Below, one piece after another: positions 7,090 through 14,593 of a stretch of 25,305 bases of DNA (the stretch's first letter is position 1; every line of letters begins with the position of its first letter). The notes under the pieces were generated by a model. That model did no database searches. It had not been told where the DNA came from and worked only from the letters and a program-made list of their open reading frames with translations. This stretch comes from Chloroflexi bacterium RBG_13_51_52 (GTDB lineage Bacteria; Chloroflexota; Dehalococcoidia; Dehalococcoidales; RBG-16-60-22). The stretch is taken from positions 254-25,558 of the forward strand of contig MGMT01000076.1 in assembly GCA_001796525.1 (NCBI GenBank), in the 5' to 3' direction. A program made the position numbers and the translations under genes.

Positions 7090-9126
7090 TTACTCCCTGG
7101 GTGCGGATATCGGTTTCTTTTTGACAACGAGGATGGTATTTTCCTCGGTTTCATCTATATTTTTTTTTACAAGTTGGCTTTCCATAGGTAGAGTGAAGAA
7201 GCACCTTGTCCCGACACCCTCTTCGCTTTCAATCCAGATTTTACCACCATGCACTTCAATAAGTCCTTTACAGATTGACAGTCCCAGTCCGGCGCCGGGA
7301 ACACCGGATTTTTGTCCTCGTGGAGAATGGAACATGCGACTAAATATCCGGGGCAGGTCTTTTTTAGAAATGCCTATGCCGTGGTCGGTCACGGTAAAAA
7401 GTATTTCGTTGCCAGTTTTCCTAACGGATAGGGCTATTTCCGTACCCGGGTTGGAGTATTTAACGGCGTTATCGATAACGTTGTCCAGCACCTGGCGGAT
7501 ACGCCGGTCATCGATATTGATTTTCGGCAGTTTCTGCGGCAGGTTTGAGGTGAAAATATGTTCCGGCGCCCTGACGCGTGCTTCAGCGAGAATAGTCTGG
7601 CATAGAATAATGATATCAGCAGGGGCTTTTTTGATGGAAAGCATGCCGACACCCAGGCGTGACATCTCCAGCAGCTGCTCGATTAGCTCCACTAGGCGGT
7701 CGGCATTTTTATCGATAGTCTCGAGGTATTCCCTTTTTTCCAGCGAGGTGAGTCTTTTATCATAATCCATAAGCATGGTAGCGAAGCCTTTAATGCTGGC
7801 AAGTGGGGTTCGGAGTTCATGGGAGACATTAGCCAGTAGCTCCGTGCGGAGCCTATCTACCTGTCTTAAGTTTTCTGCCTCGAGGGCTTGCACTTCCATT
7901 CGCTTATAGTCGGTAATATCGTTAGTAACCGCCAGCACACAGGGTTCGCCGTCATATTCTATTTCCTCGGCGGAGAAGAGCATGGTGCGTATTTCGCCGG
8001 CTTTGTTGCGGAAGAGATATTCTTCGTTACTGACTCGTCCCTCTTCTTTAAGCTTTTTAAGCATTTTTTTACGGTCGCTGGGCGTTACCCAGATGCTTAA
8101 TTCCAGAGACTTGCGGTTAATAACTTCCCCGCGCGTATAGCCAAAAACGCGGAGAAAGCTCTCGTTAAATTCTTTGAACACACCGTCCGAAAGCCTGGAG
8201 ATGCTGATAATCTCCGGGCTGGCGCGGAAGGCTTTGGCATACTTTTCCTCCGACTCCCGGAGGGCACTCTCCATCTGCTTGCGTTCGGTAATATCGGTTG
8301 ATGAGGCGATAAGGCATTCTTCACCGCCGATATTAATTATTTCCGCGGAGAACAGCATAATCTGTACACTGCCGGGCTTGGTGCGGAATTCCAGTTCTTC
8401 GTTATCGACGTGGGATTTCTGTCTTAATACATTTATTATTCTTTGACGGTCAGCGGGATTCACCCAGGTGTTTAACTCTTGAGCCGTATGATCGATTAAA
8501 TCTTCACGTGTGAATCCGGTCAGGCGGGTATAGCTATCATTGACTTCAACAAATCTTCCTTCTTTTAAAGTAGTGATAGCAATTGCCTGGGGACTCGAGC
8601 GGAAAGCTTTGGCAAACTTGTTCTCCGATTCAATTAAAGCCTGCTCCATCTTTTTTTGTTCGGTGATATCTGCAGCAACAGCAATCATGCAGGTATCGCC
8701 ATCAATGTTGATGATTTCCGCCGAGCAGAGCCACTGGCGGATTTCACCGGACTTGATGCGGAAGGTAAACTCTTCATTCTTAAAGCTACCGCTTTCCTGC
8801 AAGAGGCGTGTCATCCGGTCCTGTTCTCCGTGATTTACGAAGAGGCGGAATTCATCAACGGTATGCCCGATTAATTCCTCACGGCCGTAACCGGAAATAC
8901 TGGTAAAACTATCGTTGACCTCAATGTACTTGCCGTCTTTAATCGAGGTGATGATAATCATATCGGGACTGGAGAGGAAGGCTTTGTAAAACTTATCTTC
9001 CGATTGTCCCGGTTCACTGCCGGATTTTTTACGTTCAGTATCAGCCGCCGCCAGAGCTTCCAACTGCCGGCGCGATTCATTTAATTCGGCGATAAGCTGT
9101 TGCCGAGTTTTTTGCGAGTCTTTCAT
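7090..9126 (-). CDS. Soluble sensor histidine kinase with three tandem PAS domains
   Basis: 678 aa. After a short coiled N-terminus (1-42) come three clearly homologous PAS/PAC units, about residues 43-165, 166-285 and 286-405. Each starts SE(D/N/E)K-x-x-KAF-x-(S/A)SP and ends in a DIT(E/D) PAC motif. A linker leads to the HisKA domain with the phospho-accepting His436 in ANVSHELRTPLASIKGF. The HATPase domain has its N-box near 545-556 (DNVIDNAVKYS), G1 as DHGIGI (581-586) and G2 as GAGLGL (611-616). There is no transmembrane segment or signal peptide, so it should sense a cytoplasmic signal. No conserved heme- or flavin-binding residue is obvious in the PAS units. No response regulator is adjacent, so it is an orphan here. 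The ribosome site is weak (GAGAT). Confidence 0.93.
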   Translation of the reverse strand: MKDSQKTRQQLIAELNESRRQLEALAAADTERKKSGSEPGQSEDKFYKAFLSSPDMIIITSIKDGKYIEVNDSFTSISGYGREELIGHTVDEFRLFVNHGEQDRMTRLLQESGSFKNEEFTFRIKSGEIRQWLCSAEIINIDGDTCMIAVAADITEQKKMEQALIESENKFAKAFRSSPQAIAITTLKEGRFVEVNDSYTRLTGFTREDLIDHTAQELNTWVNPADRQRIINVLRQKSHVDNEELEFRTKPGSVQIMLFSAEIINIGGEECLIASSTDITERKQMESALRESEEKYAKAFRASPEIISISRLSDGVFKEFNESFLRVFGYTRGEVINRKSLELSIWVTPSDRKKMLKKLKEEGRVSNEEYLFRNKAGEIRTMLFSAEEIEYDGEPCVLAVTNDITDYKRMEVQALEAENLRQVDRLRTELLANVSHELRTPLASIKGFATMLMDYDKRLTSLEKREYLETIDKNADRLVELIEQLLEMSRLGVGMLSIKKAPADIIILCQTILAEARVRAPEHIFTSNLPQKLPKINIDDRRIRQVLDNVIDNAVKYSNPGTEIALSVRKTGNEILFTVTDHGIGISKKDLPRIFSRMFHSPRGQKSGVPGAGLGLSICKGLIEVHGGKIWIESEEGVGTRCFFTLPMESQLVKKNIDETEENTILVVKKKPISAPRE

Positions 9127-9152
9127 ATATTTATCTCGGTACTAATTATATT

Positions 9153-9181
9153 ATAATACAAATTTGTCATTAATTTGTTAA
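9153..9181 (-). promoter_or_regulatory. Candidate proximal promoter of the histidine kinase gene
   Basis: Minus strand TTAACA (9176-9181) and TATTAT (9153-9158), exactly 17 bases apart; each matches 5 of 6 consensus positions. It lies about 27 bases upstream of the kinase ATG. Confidence 0.5.
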
Positions 9182-9195
9182 TATTTTACGGATTA

Positions 9196-9224
9196 TTTCT
9201 AACACTTAATATAACACCTGTCAA
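9196..9224 (-). promoter_or_regulatory. Candidate distal promoter of the histidine kinase gene
   Basis: Minus strand TTGACA (perfect -35, 9219-9224) and TAGAAA (9196-9201, 4 of 6), 17 bases apart. It sits just downstream of the amidohydrolase terminator, so it would act for the kinase. Confidence 0.4.
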
Positions 9225-9227
9225 GAC

Positions 9228-9265
9228 AAAAAAGTCACAAAGAGAAGTTTTGTAATCCCTCTTTG
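9228..9265 (-). terminator. Rho-independent terminator after the amidohydrolase gene
   Basis: On the minus strand, CAAAGAG (9259-9265) pairs perfectly with CTCTTTG (9238-9244) across a 14-base loop. A short spacer then leads to a run of six T (9228-9233). It starts about 37 bases past the amidohydrolase stop and separates it from the kinase promoters. Confidence 0.65.
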
Positions 9266-9302
9266 GTAATGCATACACGGAAATAACCTCAATATAGCTT
9301 GC

Positions 9303-10244
9303 CTAGTGAGCTATCATCAGGAGTTCGGCGGCATTACGGAAAAATATTTTTTCCTTTTCAGCATCGGGTATAGCCATGCGCAGTACGGACTCCATAGTTT
9401 CTCCGGTAAGTCCGAATTTGGGACCCAGCGGGAAATCCGTGCCATAAAGAATATGGTCGGGGCCGTAAAAATCGTAGCCGCACATGAGGGATGAGGTATT
9501 GCCGTAAACGGCAGTATCCGTATAGAACTTGCGGAAATGCTCTTCCGGGTGCTTGCTAAGGTCGGGGTAAAGGCCGGGGACGAGGGAGAGCACCCACTTA
9601 ATGCGTTTCTGGAAATAGGGCACCATAGCGCCGCAGTGATGGACGATAAACTTTAGATTGGGGTGGTCGTTAAAGACGCCGGAGGTGACGAGGCGGAACA
9701 TAGCGGATGTGGTTTCAAACGGCCAGCTGAACAGACCGATATCATTATCCAGTTTATCGTAGGTAGCCGGGTGAATCCAGATAGGGAGGTCATACTTTGC
9801 CATTTTTTCCCAGAGGGGTTTAAATTTAGGATTATCCAGCGGTTCACCGTCAATGCGGCTGTAAATCTGCACGCCTTTGAGTCCAAGTTTAGTAATCGCC
9901 CTATCGACTTCAGCCAGGGCGGCATCGATATCATTCATCGGCAGGCAAGCAACGCCGGCGACGAATTTATCAGGGTACCTGTCCACCAGTTCGGCAAGCT
10001 CTTCATTGGCGATTTTTGCCAGTTCGATGGCGTCGGCGGGTTTGGCGAAAGTTTCCAGGGGGATATTAGCGATGGTCAATACCTGCAGGATATCAGGATA
10101 ACGGTTCATCAGCCGGAGGCGTACCTCAAGGTCAGTTACGGCGATACTACGATATTCGACGCGCTGCTCAATGGCTTTATTTTTCTTTGCGTAGATTTCG
10201 GTGTATTTTTTAGGCATGATATGGGAATATATATCTATTTTCAT
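9303..10244 (-). CDS. Amidohydrolase (ACMSD-like, amidohydrolase 2 family), variant metal site
   Basis: 313 aa, a TIM-barrel metal-dependent hydrolase/decarboxylase of the PF04909 type. Metal-ligand candidates in order are the N-terminal IYSHIMP (normally HxH; here Tyr6 and His8), His158 in IWIHPAT, His202/203 in VHHCGAMVP, and Asp270 in LYGTDFPLG. The first His of the usual HxH pair is thus replaced by Tyr, a change also found in some anaerobe-type members of the family as far as I recall. The internal GLKGVQIYSRIDGEPLDNP segment is typical of the group. The substrate is unknown; ring-cleavage or acyl-decarboxylation chemistry is possible. The start has a strong GGAGG at 10249-10253. It is single-gene transcribed, with its own promoter and terminator. 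Confidence 0.88.
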   Translation of the reverse strand: MKIDIYSHIMPKKYTEIYAKKNKAIEQRVEYRSIAVTDLEVRLRLMNRYPDILQVLTIANIPLETFAKPADAIELAKIANEELAELVDRYPDKFVAGVACLPMNDIDAALAEVDRAITKLGLKGVQIYSRIDGEPLDNPKFKPLWEKMAKYDLPIWIHPATYDKLDNDIGLFSWPFETTSAMFRLVTSGVFNDHPNLKFIVHHCGAMVPYFQKRIKWVLSLVPGLYPDLSKHPEEHFRKFYTDTAVYGNTSSLMCGYDFYGPDHILYGTDFPLGPKFGLTGETMESVLRMAIPDAEKEKIFFRNAAELLMIAH

Positions 10245-10306
10245 TTTTCCTCCACGGTAAATATATGTCGCTGTGAGTGGGATGACCGGAGCTTTATAGC
10301 GGGCAT

Positions 10307-10336
10307 ATTATAATTCATCAAAGGCATTATATTCAA
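10307..10336 (-). promoter_or_regulatory. Candidate promoter of the amidohydrolase gene
   Basis: Minus strand TTGAAT (10331-10336) and a perfect TATAAT (10307-10312), 18 bases apart, about 62 bases before the start codon. Confidence 0.5.
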
Positions 10337-10358
10337 ATGGTGAATTGTCAGGTGTAAA

Positions 10359-10388
10359 CTTGAAGTTTCAAGCATCTGGTGACATAAT
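10359..10388 (+). promoter_or_regulatory. Antiporter promoter with an overlapping dyad
   Basis: TTGAAG (10360-10365) and CATAAT (10383-10388) are 17 bases apart, about 53 bases before the antiporter start. The -35 is embedded in the perfect dyad CTTGAA-GT-TTCAAG (10359-10372), a shape expected for a repressor or activator site. Whether any protein binds it is not shown by the sequence. Confidence 0.45.
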
Positions 10389-10440
10389 TTTCAAGATACA
10401 CTCTTTTGCGGGTAAAAAGCAATAACGGAGTATTTTTAGA

Positions 10441-11799
10441 GTGGAGACAGTTGCGCAGGTAATTGCATTTGTAGGTATCCTGGTATTTCTGGCACACCTG
10501 TTTTCCAGCATCTTCAGCCGGACGAGAATACCGGATGTTCTTATGCTGATAATCATCGGCATCTGCGTTGGGCCGGTGCTGGGACTGGTGACGCCGATGG
10601 AATTCGGATCGATAGGGCCGGTCTTTACCACGATTACATTAATAATCATACTTTTCGAGAGTGGCATCGCTTTAAAACTGGGCATGCTGCGTTCCGCCCT
10701 GGGCGGGGCAATGATACTGGCGCCTTTGAGTTTCTTCCTGACGATGTTCGTGGTGGCGGGCCTGGCAATATGGCTCACAGACCTCGAGGTCTTGCCGGCA
10801 TTTATCCTGGGGGCGGTGATTGGCTCCACATCAGAGGCGGTGGTAATACCTCTGGTAAGGCAACTCAAGGTAAAAGAGGAAACGCAGACACTGCTTTCGG
10901 TGGAATCGACGGTCAATGATGTATTAAGTATCGTCATTACAGTGGCGCTGATACAGGCATATACCGCCGGTACGTTTGAATTCGCTTCCGTTTCGGGCAA
11001 GCTGATAGCTTCATTCGTTGTCGCCCTGATATTCGGCATCGTCGGCGCGCTTATATGGTCGGTCCTGCTAAACAAGATACATATCATCAAGAACGCCATA
11101 TTCACGACGCCGGCGTTTGTTTTCATTATCTACGGTGTAGTGGAAATCCTGGGATTCAGCGGGCCTATCGCCGCGCTGGCTTTCGGGGTAACGATAGGCA
11201 ATATCGAGACGATTCGAATACCCATTTTTAGAACGCCGACGATGAAAGAGCCGGTGGGGCTTAGCGAGACGGAAAAAGTATTTTTCAGCGAGGTGGCTTT
11301 CCTGCTGAAAACGTTTTTCTTTATATACCTGGGGATTTCACTGGAACTTATCACCAGCTGGTTTATCATCCTGGCGTTGATATTTACCGTAGTGGCGTTT
11401 GTCCTGCGGATACCAGCGGTAAAGGTATCCATAAGGAAGGCGATACCGAAGAAGGACTTATCCGTCATGGCGGTGATGGTGCCTAAAGGTCTTGCAGCCG
11501 TGGTGCTTGCCAGCATACCGATGCAGCAGGGGATAGTCGGCGGGGACATAATAAAAAATATTACTTATGGAATTATCGTTTTCAGCATCATCTTCACTTC
11601 CATACTCGTACTGCTGCTGGAAAAAACCCCGTTGCCCAACCTGTATGCCAGGATTCTCACGCCGGACTGGCCGAGATTCGGAAGGAAAAAGGAGGAGGAG
11701 GCAGAGGTCGAGGTGAAAAAGGAAGAGGCAGCAAAGGTGGAGGCGAAAAAGCGCGTACCGAAAAAGTCGAGAAAAACCTCGACCGATGATAATAAATAA
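10441..11799 (+). CDS. CPA1/NhaP-type Na+(K+)/H+ antiporter
   Basis: 452 aa, about 12 hydrophobic helices filling residues 5-395, inner membrane. The transport-site Asn-Asp pair is present (N159-D160 in SVESTVNDVLS), which in CPA families marks the electroneutral type. The paired unwound-helix segment reads AVIGSTSEAVVIPL, so the usual TDP is TSE here. The helix LIIILFESGIALKLGMLRS matches the family's FESG/E region. The cytoplasmic tail (about 410-452) alternates Glu- and Lys-rich runs and is likely disordered. There is no RCK/TrkA-type regulatory domain. The start is GTG 10441, with GGAG at 10427-10430, a rather long 10-base spacing. It is divergent from the amidohydrolase and 48 bases upstream of the nitroreductase, possibly co-transcribed with it. 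Confidence 0.9.
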   Translation: METVAQVIAFVGILVFLAHLFSSIFSRTRIPDVLMLIIIGICVGPVLGLVTPMEFGSIGPVFTTITLIIILFESGIALKLGMLRSALGGAMILAPLSFFLTMFVVAGLAIWLTDLEVLPAFILGAVIGSTSEAVVIPLVRQLKVKEETQTLLSVESTVNDVLSIVITVALIQAYTAGTFEFASVSGKLIASFVVALIFGIVGALIWSVLLNKIHIIKNAIFTTPAFVFIIYGVVEILGFSGPIAALAFGVTIGNIETIRIPIFRTPTMKEPVGLSETEKVFFSEVAFLLKTFFFIYLGISLELITSWFIILALIFTVVAFVLRIPAVKVSIRKAIPKKDLSVMAVMVPKGLAAVVLASIPMQQGIVGGDIIKNITYGIIVFSIIFTSILVLLLEKTPLPNLYARILTPDWPRFGRKKEEEAEVEVKKEEAAKVEAKKRVPKKSRKTSTDDNK

Positions 11800-11847
11800 T
11801 CCCGCTATCGAGATATCTTTGAGAATATGAAGGAGGAACGAGTTTAA

Positions 11848-12534
11848 ATGGATGTTATCGAAGCAATTAAACAAAGAAAAAGCATAAGGGCTTTTAAGTC
11901 CGACCCCGTGAAGCTGGACTTGCTTAAGAAAATAATCGAGCAGGCTTTAAGGGCGCCGTCGTGGGCGAATACCCAACCTTGGGAGTTTGCCATAGCGACC
12001 GGCAAGAAGCTCAAGGTGATAGAGGACGGCTTTGTGAAGAGGGGTATGAAGGCGATGCAGAATTCGCAGTCGGAAGTCGCCCGCCCCGGTGAGTTCCCCG
12101 AGCCTTATATGACCCGTATCAAGAAAATGCAGGTCAAAGAAATGAGGGGACGCACTAGCCAGGCGACGCCTGAAGAGATGGAAGCACGATTTACGAGTAA
12201 CTTCCGTCATTATGGCGCTCCTGTCTGCATCTATTTACTTGTTGGTAAAAACCTGGTTTATCAGGAAAAAGGTGTCAATGTCTGGGCGCTGTATGATTCC
12301 GGCTCCGCGGTGCAGAACATCATGCTGCTGGCAACGAACTATGGATTGGGGACAATCGCCCAGGCAATGGCGGTGGTGTATCCCGATATAATAAGAAAAG
12401 AACTAGGCATACCGGAAGATAAGCTCATCGCGCTGGGGATATCCATAGGCTATCCGGACTGGGAAAACCCTGTTAATAAAGATTTACGTGACCGTGAGTC
12501 GCTGGATGAAATAGCGACATTTTACGGGTTTTAA
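11848..12534 (+). CDS. Nitroreductase-family flavoprotein
   Basis: 228 aa, a typical FMN-dependent nitroreductase length. The N-terminal IKQRKSIRAFKSDPV (residues 7-21) is the signature FMN-phosphate-binding segment, APSWANTQPWEF (36-47) the second FMN contact, and the C-terminal part has the LLATNYGLGTIAQA helix and a LGIPEDKLIALGISIGYPD strand with the usual GYP. The enzyme would reduce nitro, quinone or enone substrates with NAD(P)H; the physiological substrate is not visible. The residue 65-115 insert is longer than in small members. Its ribosome site AAGGAGG (11830-11836) is very strong, 11 bases before the ATG. It is probably expressed with, or just after, the antiporter. Confidence 0.92.
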   Translation: MDVIEAIKQRKSIRAFKSDPVKLDLLKKIIEQALRAPSWANTQPWEFAIATGKKLKVIEDGFVKRGMKAMQNSQSEVARPGEFPEPYMTRIKKMQVKEMRGRTSQATPEEMEARFTSNFRHYGAPVCIYLLVGKNLVYQEKGVNVWALYDSGSAVQNIMLLATNYGLGTIAQAMAVVYPDIIRKELGIPEDKLIALGISIGYPDWENPVNKDLRDRESLDEIATFYGF

Positions 12535-12564
12535 TAGATTATCTCCAACTGAATGAATTGCAGA

Positions 12565-12598
12565 GAAAGCATACAATACGCTTTCATGCATACATTTT
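12565..12598 (+). terminator. Weak terminator-like hairpin after the nitroreductase
   Basis: GAAAGC (12565-12570) pairs with GCTTTC (12580-12585) over a 9-base loop; five T follow only after a further eight bases. It sits about 30 bases after the stop. Short stem and distant T-run keep confidence low. Confidence 0.3.
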
Positions 12599-12623
12599 TG
12601 TTTAAAACGACGCTGGGGCTGTT

Positions 12624-13961
12624 GTGGAACAATACATGACGGTAAAATCGATTGTTTTTAAGCATATTAACGTTTACCGCGTCATCACGGCGCTAGGGCT
12701 GGTGGCAGCGGTAATTCTGGTCCTTGCCATTACGGCGCAGATGAGTGGGGCTTCTCCCTGGGCGTATTACTACGGGGTGAAGAACTTCTCCGAAGGCAAG
12801 CTGGTAATCGATGACCAACTGCACAACCAGCAGGTGCGAGAAGCTGGGCGACAGGGCGGCATACTGGTGCAGTATGTAGAAGTAAGCAACGGCAGATGGG
12901 CGGTAGAGAAAGCGCCGGGCTATATTTTTTACCTCGTCCCTTTCGAGTGGCTGGGCATACCGCGCTGGGGAAACGTTTTACTGGCGGCGGGCATGGTAAT
13001 CGTGATGTACCTGCTGCTGAAACGCCTGCGGGACGAGGAAACAGCCTGTATCGGTTCGCTGTTGATGCTGTTTACACCCATCGGGCTGATAATGTTCAAC
13101 CGTGCTTACATGGACACCTTCGCCTCGCTGGCTTTCCTGGCAATGGGAGGTGGACTCTATTTTTATTACCAGCTCGAAAGGAATAAGTACCGTCCGTTGA
13201 CCGGTAGCTTAATGCTGTTTTTAGCATTCCTAGTGATAGGCTGGTCGGTTGTGACACGCCAATCTAATTTGCTGGTGGCGATTATACTGGCGTTGCACTT
13301 CGCGATAACGCGTATCGTTGCATTTTATAAAGGGGAAAGAGTCAGATTGACCTGGGAGATACCTTCGGTAGCGGCGGGAGCCGGTATCGCAATGGCGGTG
13401 CTGATGATATATAATAACTATGTTTTTGGGTCGCCGCTGGACTACGGCTATAATTATACACGCTTCCCGGTCAATTTCGCCTACCAGTACCTGGGGCAGG
13501 TCACAGCAGATGGGCAGTCGCTGCCGCTGAAAATAATCATTGAAAACCTGAAAAGCGTGCCGATACCTTTAATCGAAGGATTTCCTCTCCTTGTCATCGG
13601 CATACCCGGTATAGGCGCGGTGTTGTATTTCAAGCTATTTCATAAAAAGGACAATCCGGCCGGGAGGTGGTCGAGCCTGCGTAATGAGCTGCCTTGGGGA
13701 ACGTTGCTGGTGATGATTGGTTGGTTTTTAAGTGTTTATCTGCTTTATATGACATATGAATTTACAGCAGAGTACCTGAGAAGCGACAGTTCTTTCTTCA
13801 GATATTCACGCTATTACCTGCCGGGGCTGTTCCCAGTGGGGATTGTCTGTTCTCTGATTATCGCCAGGTTCCCGCGGAAGTTAAGCATACCGTTGATGAC
13901 TGCAATCATCGCGGCGGGGGTGGTTTTATATTACCAGGTGGCTTTAAACCCCCGCGCTTAG
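12624..13961 (+). CDS. Polytopic membrane protein, GT39/PMT-like glycosyltransferase
   Basis: 445 aa with a single N-terminal helix (about residues 18-40), a long polar loop with ASPWAYYYGVKNFSEGKL and a KAPGYIFYLVPFEWLG segment, and then about ten more hydrophobic helices. The layout, an N-terminal helix, an extra-cytoplasmic loop and a KxPGY-type motif, resembles the dolichyl-phosphate-mannose / lipid-linked-sugar glycosyltransferase superfamily (GT39/GT83), but the catalytic acid in the first loop is not certain. The start is GTG 12624 with GGGG at 12614-12617; the alternative ATG at 12636 is too far from that site. The last residues, LYYQVALNPRA, are repeated in a second frame at 14440-14517, and the stop codon lies inside a CCCCGC/GCGGGG hairpin (13950-13970). 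Confidence 0.65.
   Translation: MEQYMTVKSIVFKHINVYRVITALGLVAAVILVLAITAQMSGASPWAYYYGVKNFSEGKLVIDDQLHNQQVREAGRQGGILVQYVEVSNGRWAVEKAPGYIFYLVPFEWLGIPRWGNVLLAAGMVIVMYLLLKRLRDEETACIGSLLMLFTPIGLIMFNRAYMDTFASLAFLAMGGGLYFYYQLERNKYRPLTGSLMLFLAFLVIGWSVVTRQSNLLVAIILALHFAITRIVAFYKGERVRLTWEIPSVAAGAGIAMAVLMIYNNYVFGSPLDYGYNYTRFPVNFAYQYLGQVTADGQSLPLKIIIENLKSVPIPLIEGFPLLVIGIPGIGAVLYFKLFHKKDNPAGRWSSLRNELPWGTLLVMIGWFLSVYLLYMTYEFTAEYLRSDSSFFRYSRYYLPGLFPVGIVCSLIIARFPRKLSIPLMTAIIAAGVVLYYQVALNPRA
13924..13957 (+). repeat. Direct repeat, copy 1 (34 bp)
   Basis: An exact 34-base sequence shared with 14480-14513. It encodes the last residues of the GT39-like protein here. The flanking bases differ on both sides. Confidence 0.9.
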
Positions 13962-14042
13962 GCAGCGGGGTACTAAGGGCGTTTGCTATATAATCCCGCA
14001 GTGTATTCCTTTAGATTTAACCATTGAACCGGGGAAAGAGGT

Positions 14043-14071
14043 TTGACGCCTGAGTAAAATAATAGTAACAT
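14043..14071 (+). promoter_or_regulatory. Candidate promoter of the small membrane protein gene
   Basis: TTGACG (14043-14048, 5 of 6) and TAACAT (14066-14071, 4 of 6) with 17 bases between. The dyad AATAAT-N6-ATTATT (14058-14075) overlaps the -10. Confidence 0.4.
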
Positions 14072-14110
14072 TATTAAAATTTATATTAGAACCGCATATA
14101 GGGGGTGACT

Positions 14111-14443
14111 TTGAGTAACAAGACCGTAGTATTTTGGGGTAAAGAGACATTACAGGGTGAGGGGCATATTTTCAAAGCGTTTTTCATCTGGCTTGGCACG
14201 ATGATAGTTATACCTATTTTACCGATTATACATTTTCTCGGCGGTACTCCGAATCTGGTTAGAGCGGTGTATTCTTGCTTTGTTATTATTCCCGTCATGG
14301 TATTGTTCCAGTTGAACGCTATTATCTTTTTTATTCTGGCGATTTGCGGGGTTTCTTTAAATTACAACTGGATGTTTTACGGGGCTGTTAAATGGATTGA
14401 ACGTAAGCAATTATATAGTGCTTCTAAAACTAAAATTCAGTGA
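14111..14443 (+). CDS. Small membrane protein of unknown function (about 110 aa)
   Basis: Not recognised. Hydrophobic segments lie at about residues 23-44, 49-67 and 68-90, giving two to four membrane helices, with a polar N-terminus (SNKTVVFWGKET) and a basic C-terminal tail (WIERKQLYSASKTKIQ). The start is chosen at TTG 14111, because GGGGG (14101-14105) then stands five bases away; GTG 14105, in the same frame, overlaps that purine run. It lies between the GT39-like gene and a second copy of that gene's 3' end, as if inserted there. Codon use is more AT-rich than the neighbours', consistent with, but not proof of, separate origin. Confidence 0.55.
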   Translation: MSNKTVVFWGKETLQGEGHIFKAFFIWLGTMIVIPILPIIHFLGGTPNLVRAVYSCFVIIPVMVLFQLNAIIFFILAICGVSLNYNWMFYGAVKWIERKQLYSASKTKIQ

Positions 14444-14517
14444 CAGAATACGCGTTATTACTTATCATCGCCGGAGTAATTTTATATTACCAGGTGGCTT
14501 TAAACCCCCGCGCCTGA
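14440..14517 (+). pseudogene. Duplicate of the GT39-like gene's 3' tail, or a 25-aa membrane peptide
   Basis: A frame beginning GTG at 14440 overlaps the preceding TGA by four bases (GTGA) and ends at TGA 14515-14517. It encodes 25 residues, starting MTEYALLLIIAGVILYYQ, with the same YYQVALNPRA ending as the GT39-like protein at 12624-13961. The last 34 bases are identical to that gene, and the preceding part is similar with changes. The simplest reading is the remnant of a second GT39-like copy. A one-helix peptide translated by coupling from the small membrane protein is an alternative; it has no Shine-Dalgarno site of its own. Confidence 0.5.
14480..14513 (+). repeat. Direct repeat, copy 2 (34 bp)
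   Basis: Identical to 13924-13957; start-to-start distance 556 bases. The two copies bracket the small membrane protein gene. Confidence 0.9.
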
Positions 14518-14524
14518 AGTTATT

Positions 14525-14553
14525 TTGACACGATTAATACAATACTCTATCAT
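14525..14553 (+). promoter_or_regulatory. Strong sigma70-type promoter of the double-cupin gene
   Basis: A perfect TTGACA (14525-14530), 17 bases, and TATCAT (14548-14553, 5 of 6). The implied transcription start near 14560 leaves room for AGGAGG at 14578-14583 before ATG 14594. This is the best promoter match in the window. Confidence 0.65.
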
Positions 14554-14593
14554 AGGCATGAATCCCATTTAGTGTTCAGGAGGACAAATCAAC

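Noticed and set aside
9294..9313. ATAGCT/AGCTAT inverted repeat at the amidohydrolase stop
   Set aside because: Short stem and no T-run; the better terminator is 9228-9265.
10368..11126. Minus-strand open frame of 252 codons over the antiporter gene
   Set aside because: Ser/Thr-rich shadow of a hydrophobic membrane protein, a common artefact; the plus-strand product has the CPA ND motif.
11766..11783. GTCGAG/CTCGAC hairpin near the end of the antiporter gene
   Set aside because: It lies inside the coding sequence, and no T-run follows, so it is not called a terminator.
13950..13970. CCCCGC/GCGGGG hairpin across the GT39-like stop codon as a terminator
   Set aside because: There is no T-tract after the stem; it is mentioned only with the gene.
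14440..14517. The start MTEYALLL looks like a Flp-type pilin segment
   Set aside because: The following residues are those of the GT39-like protein tail, there is no prepilin peptidase or tad gene, and the similarity is short.
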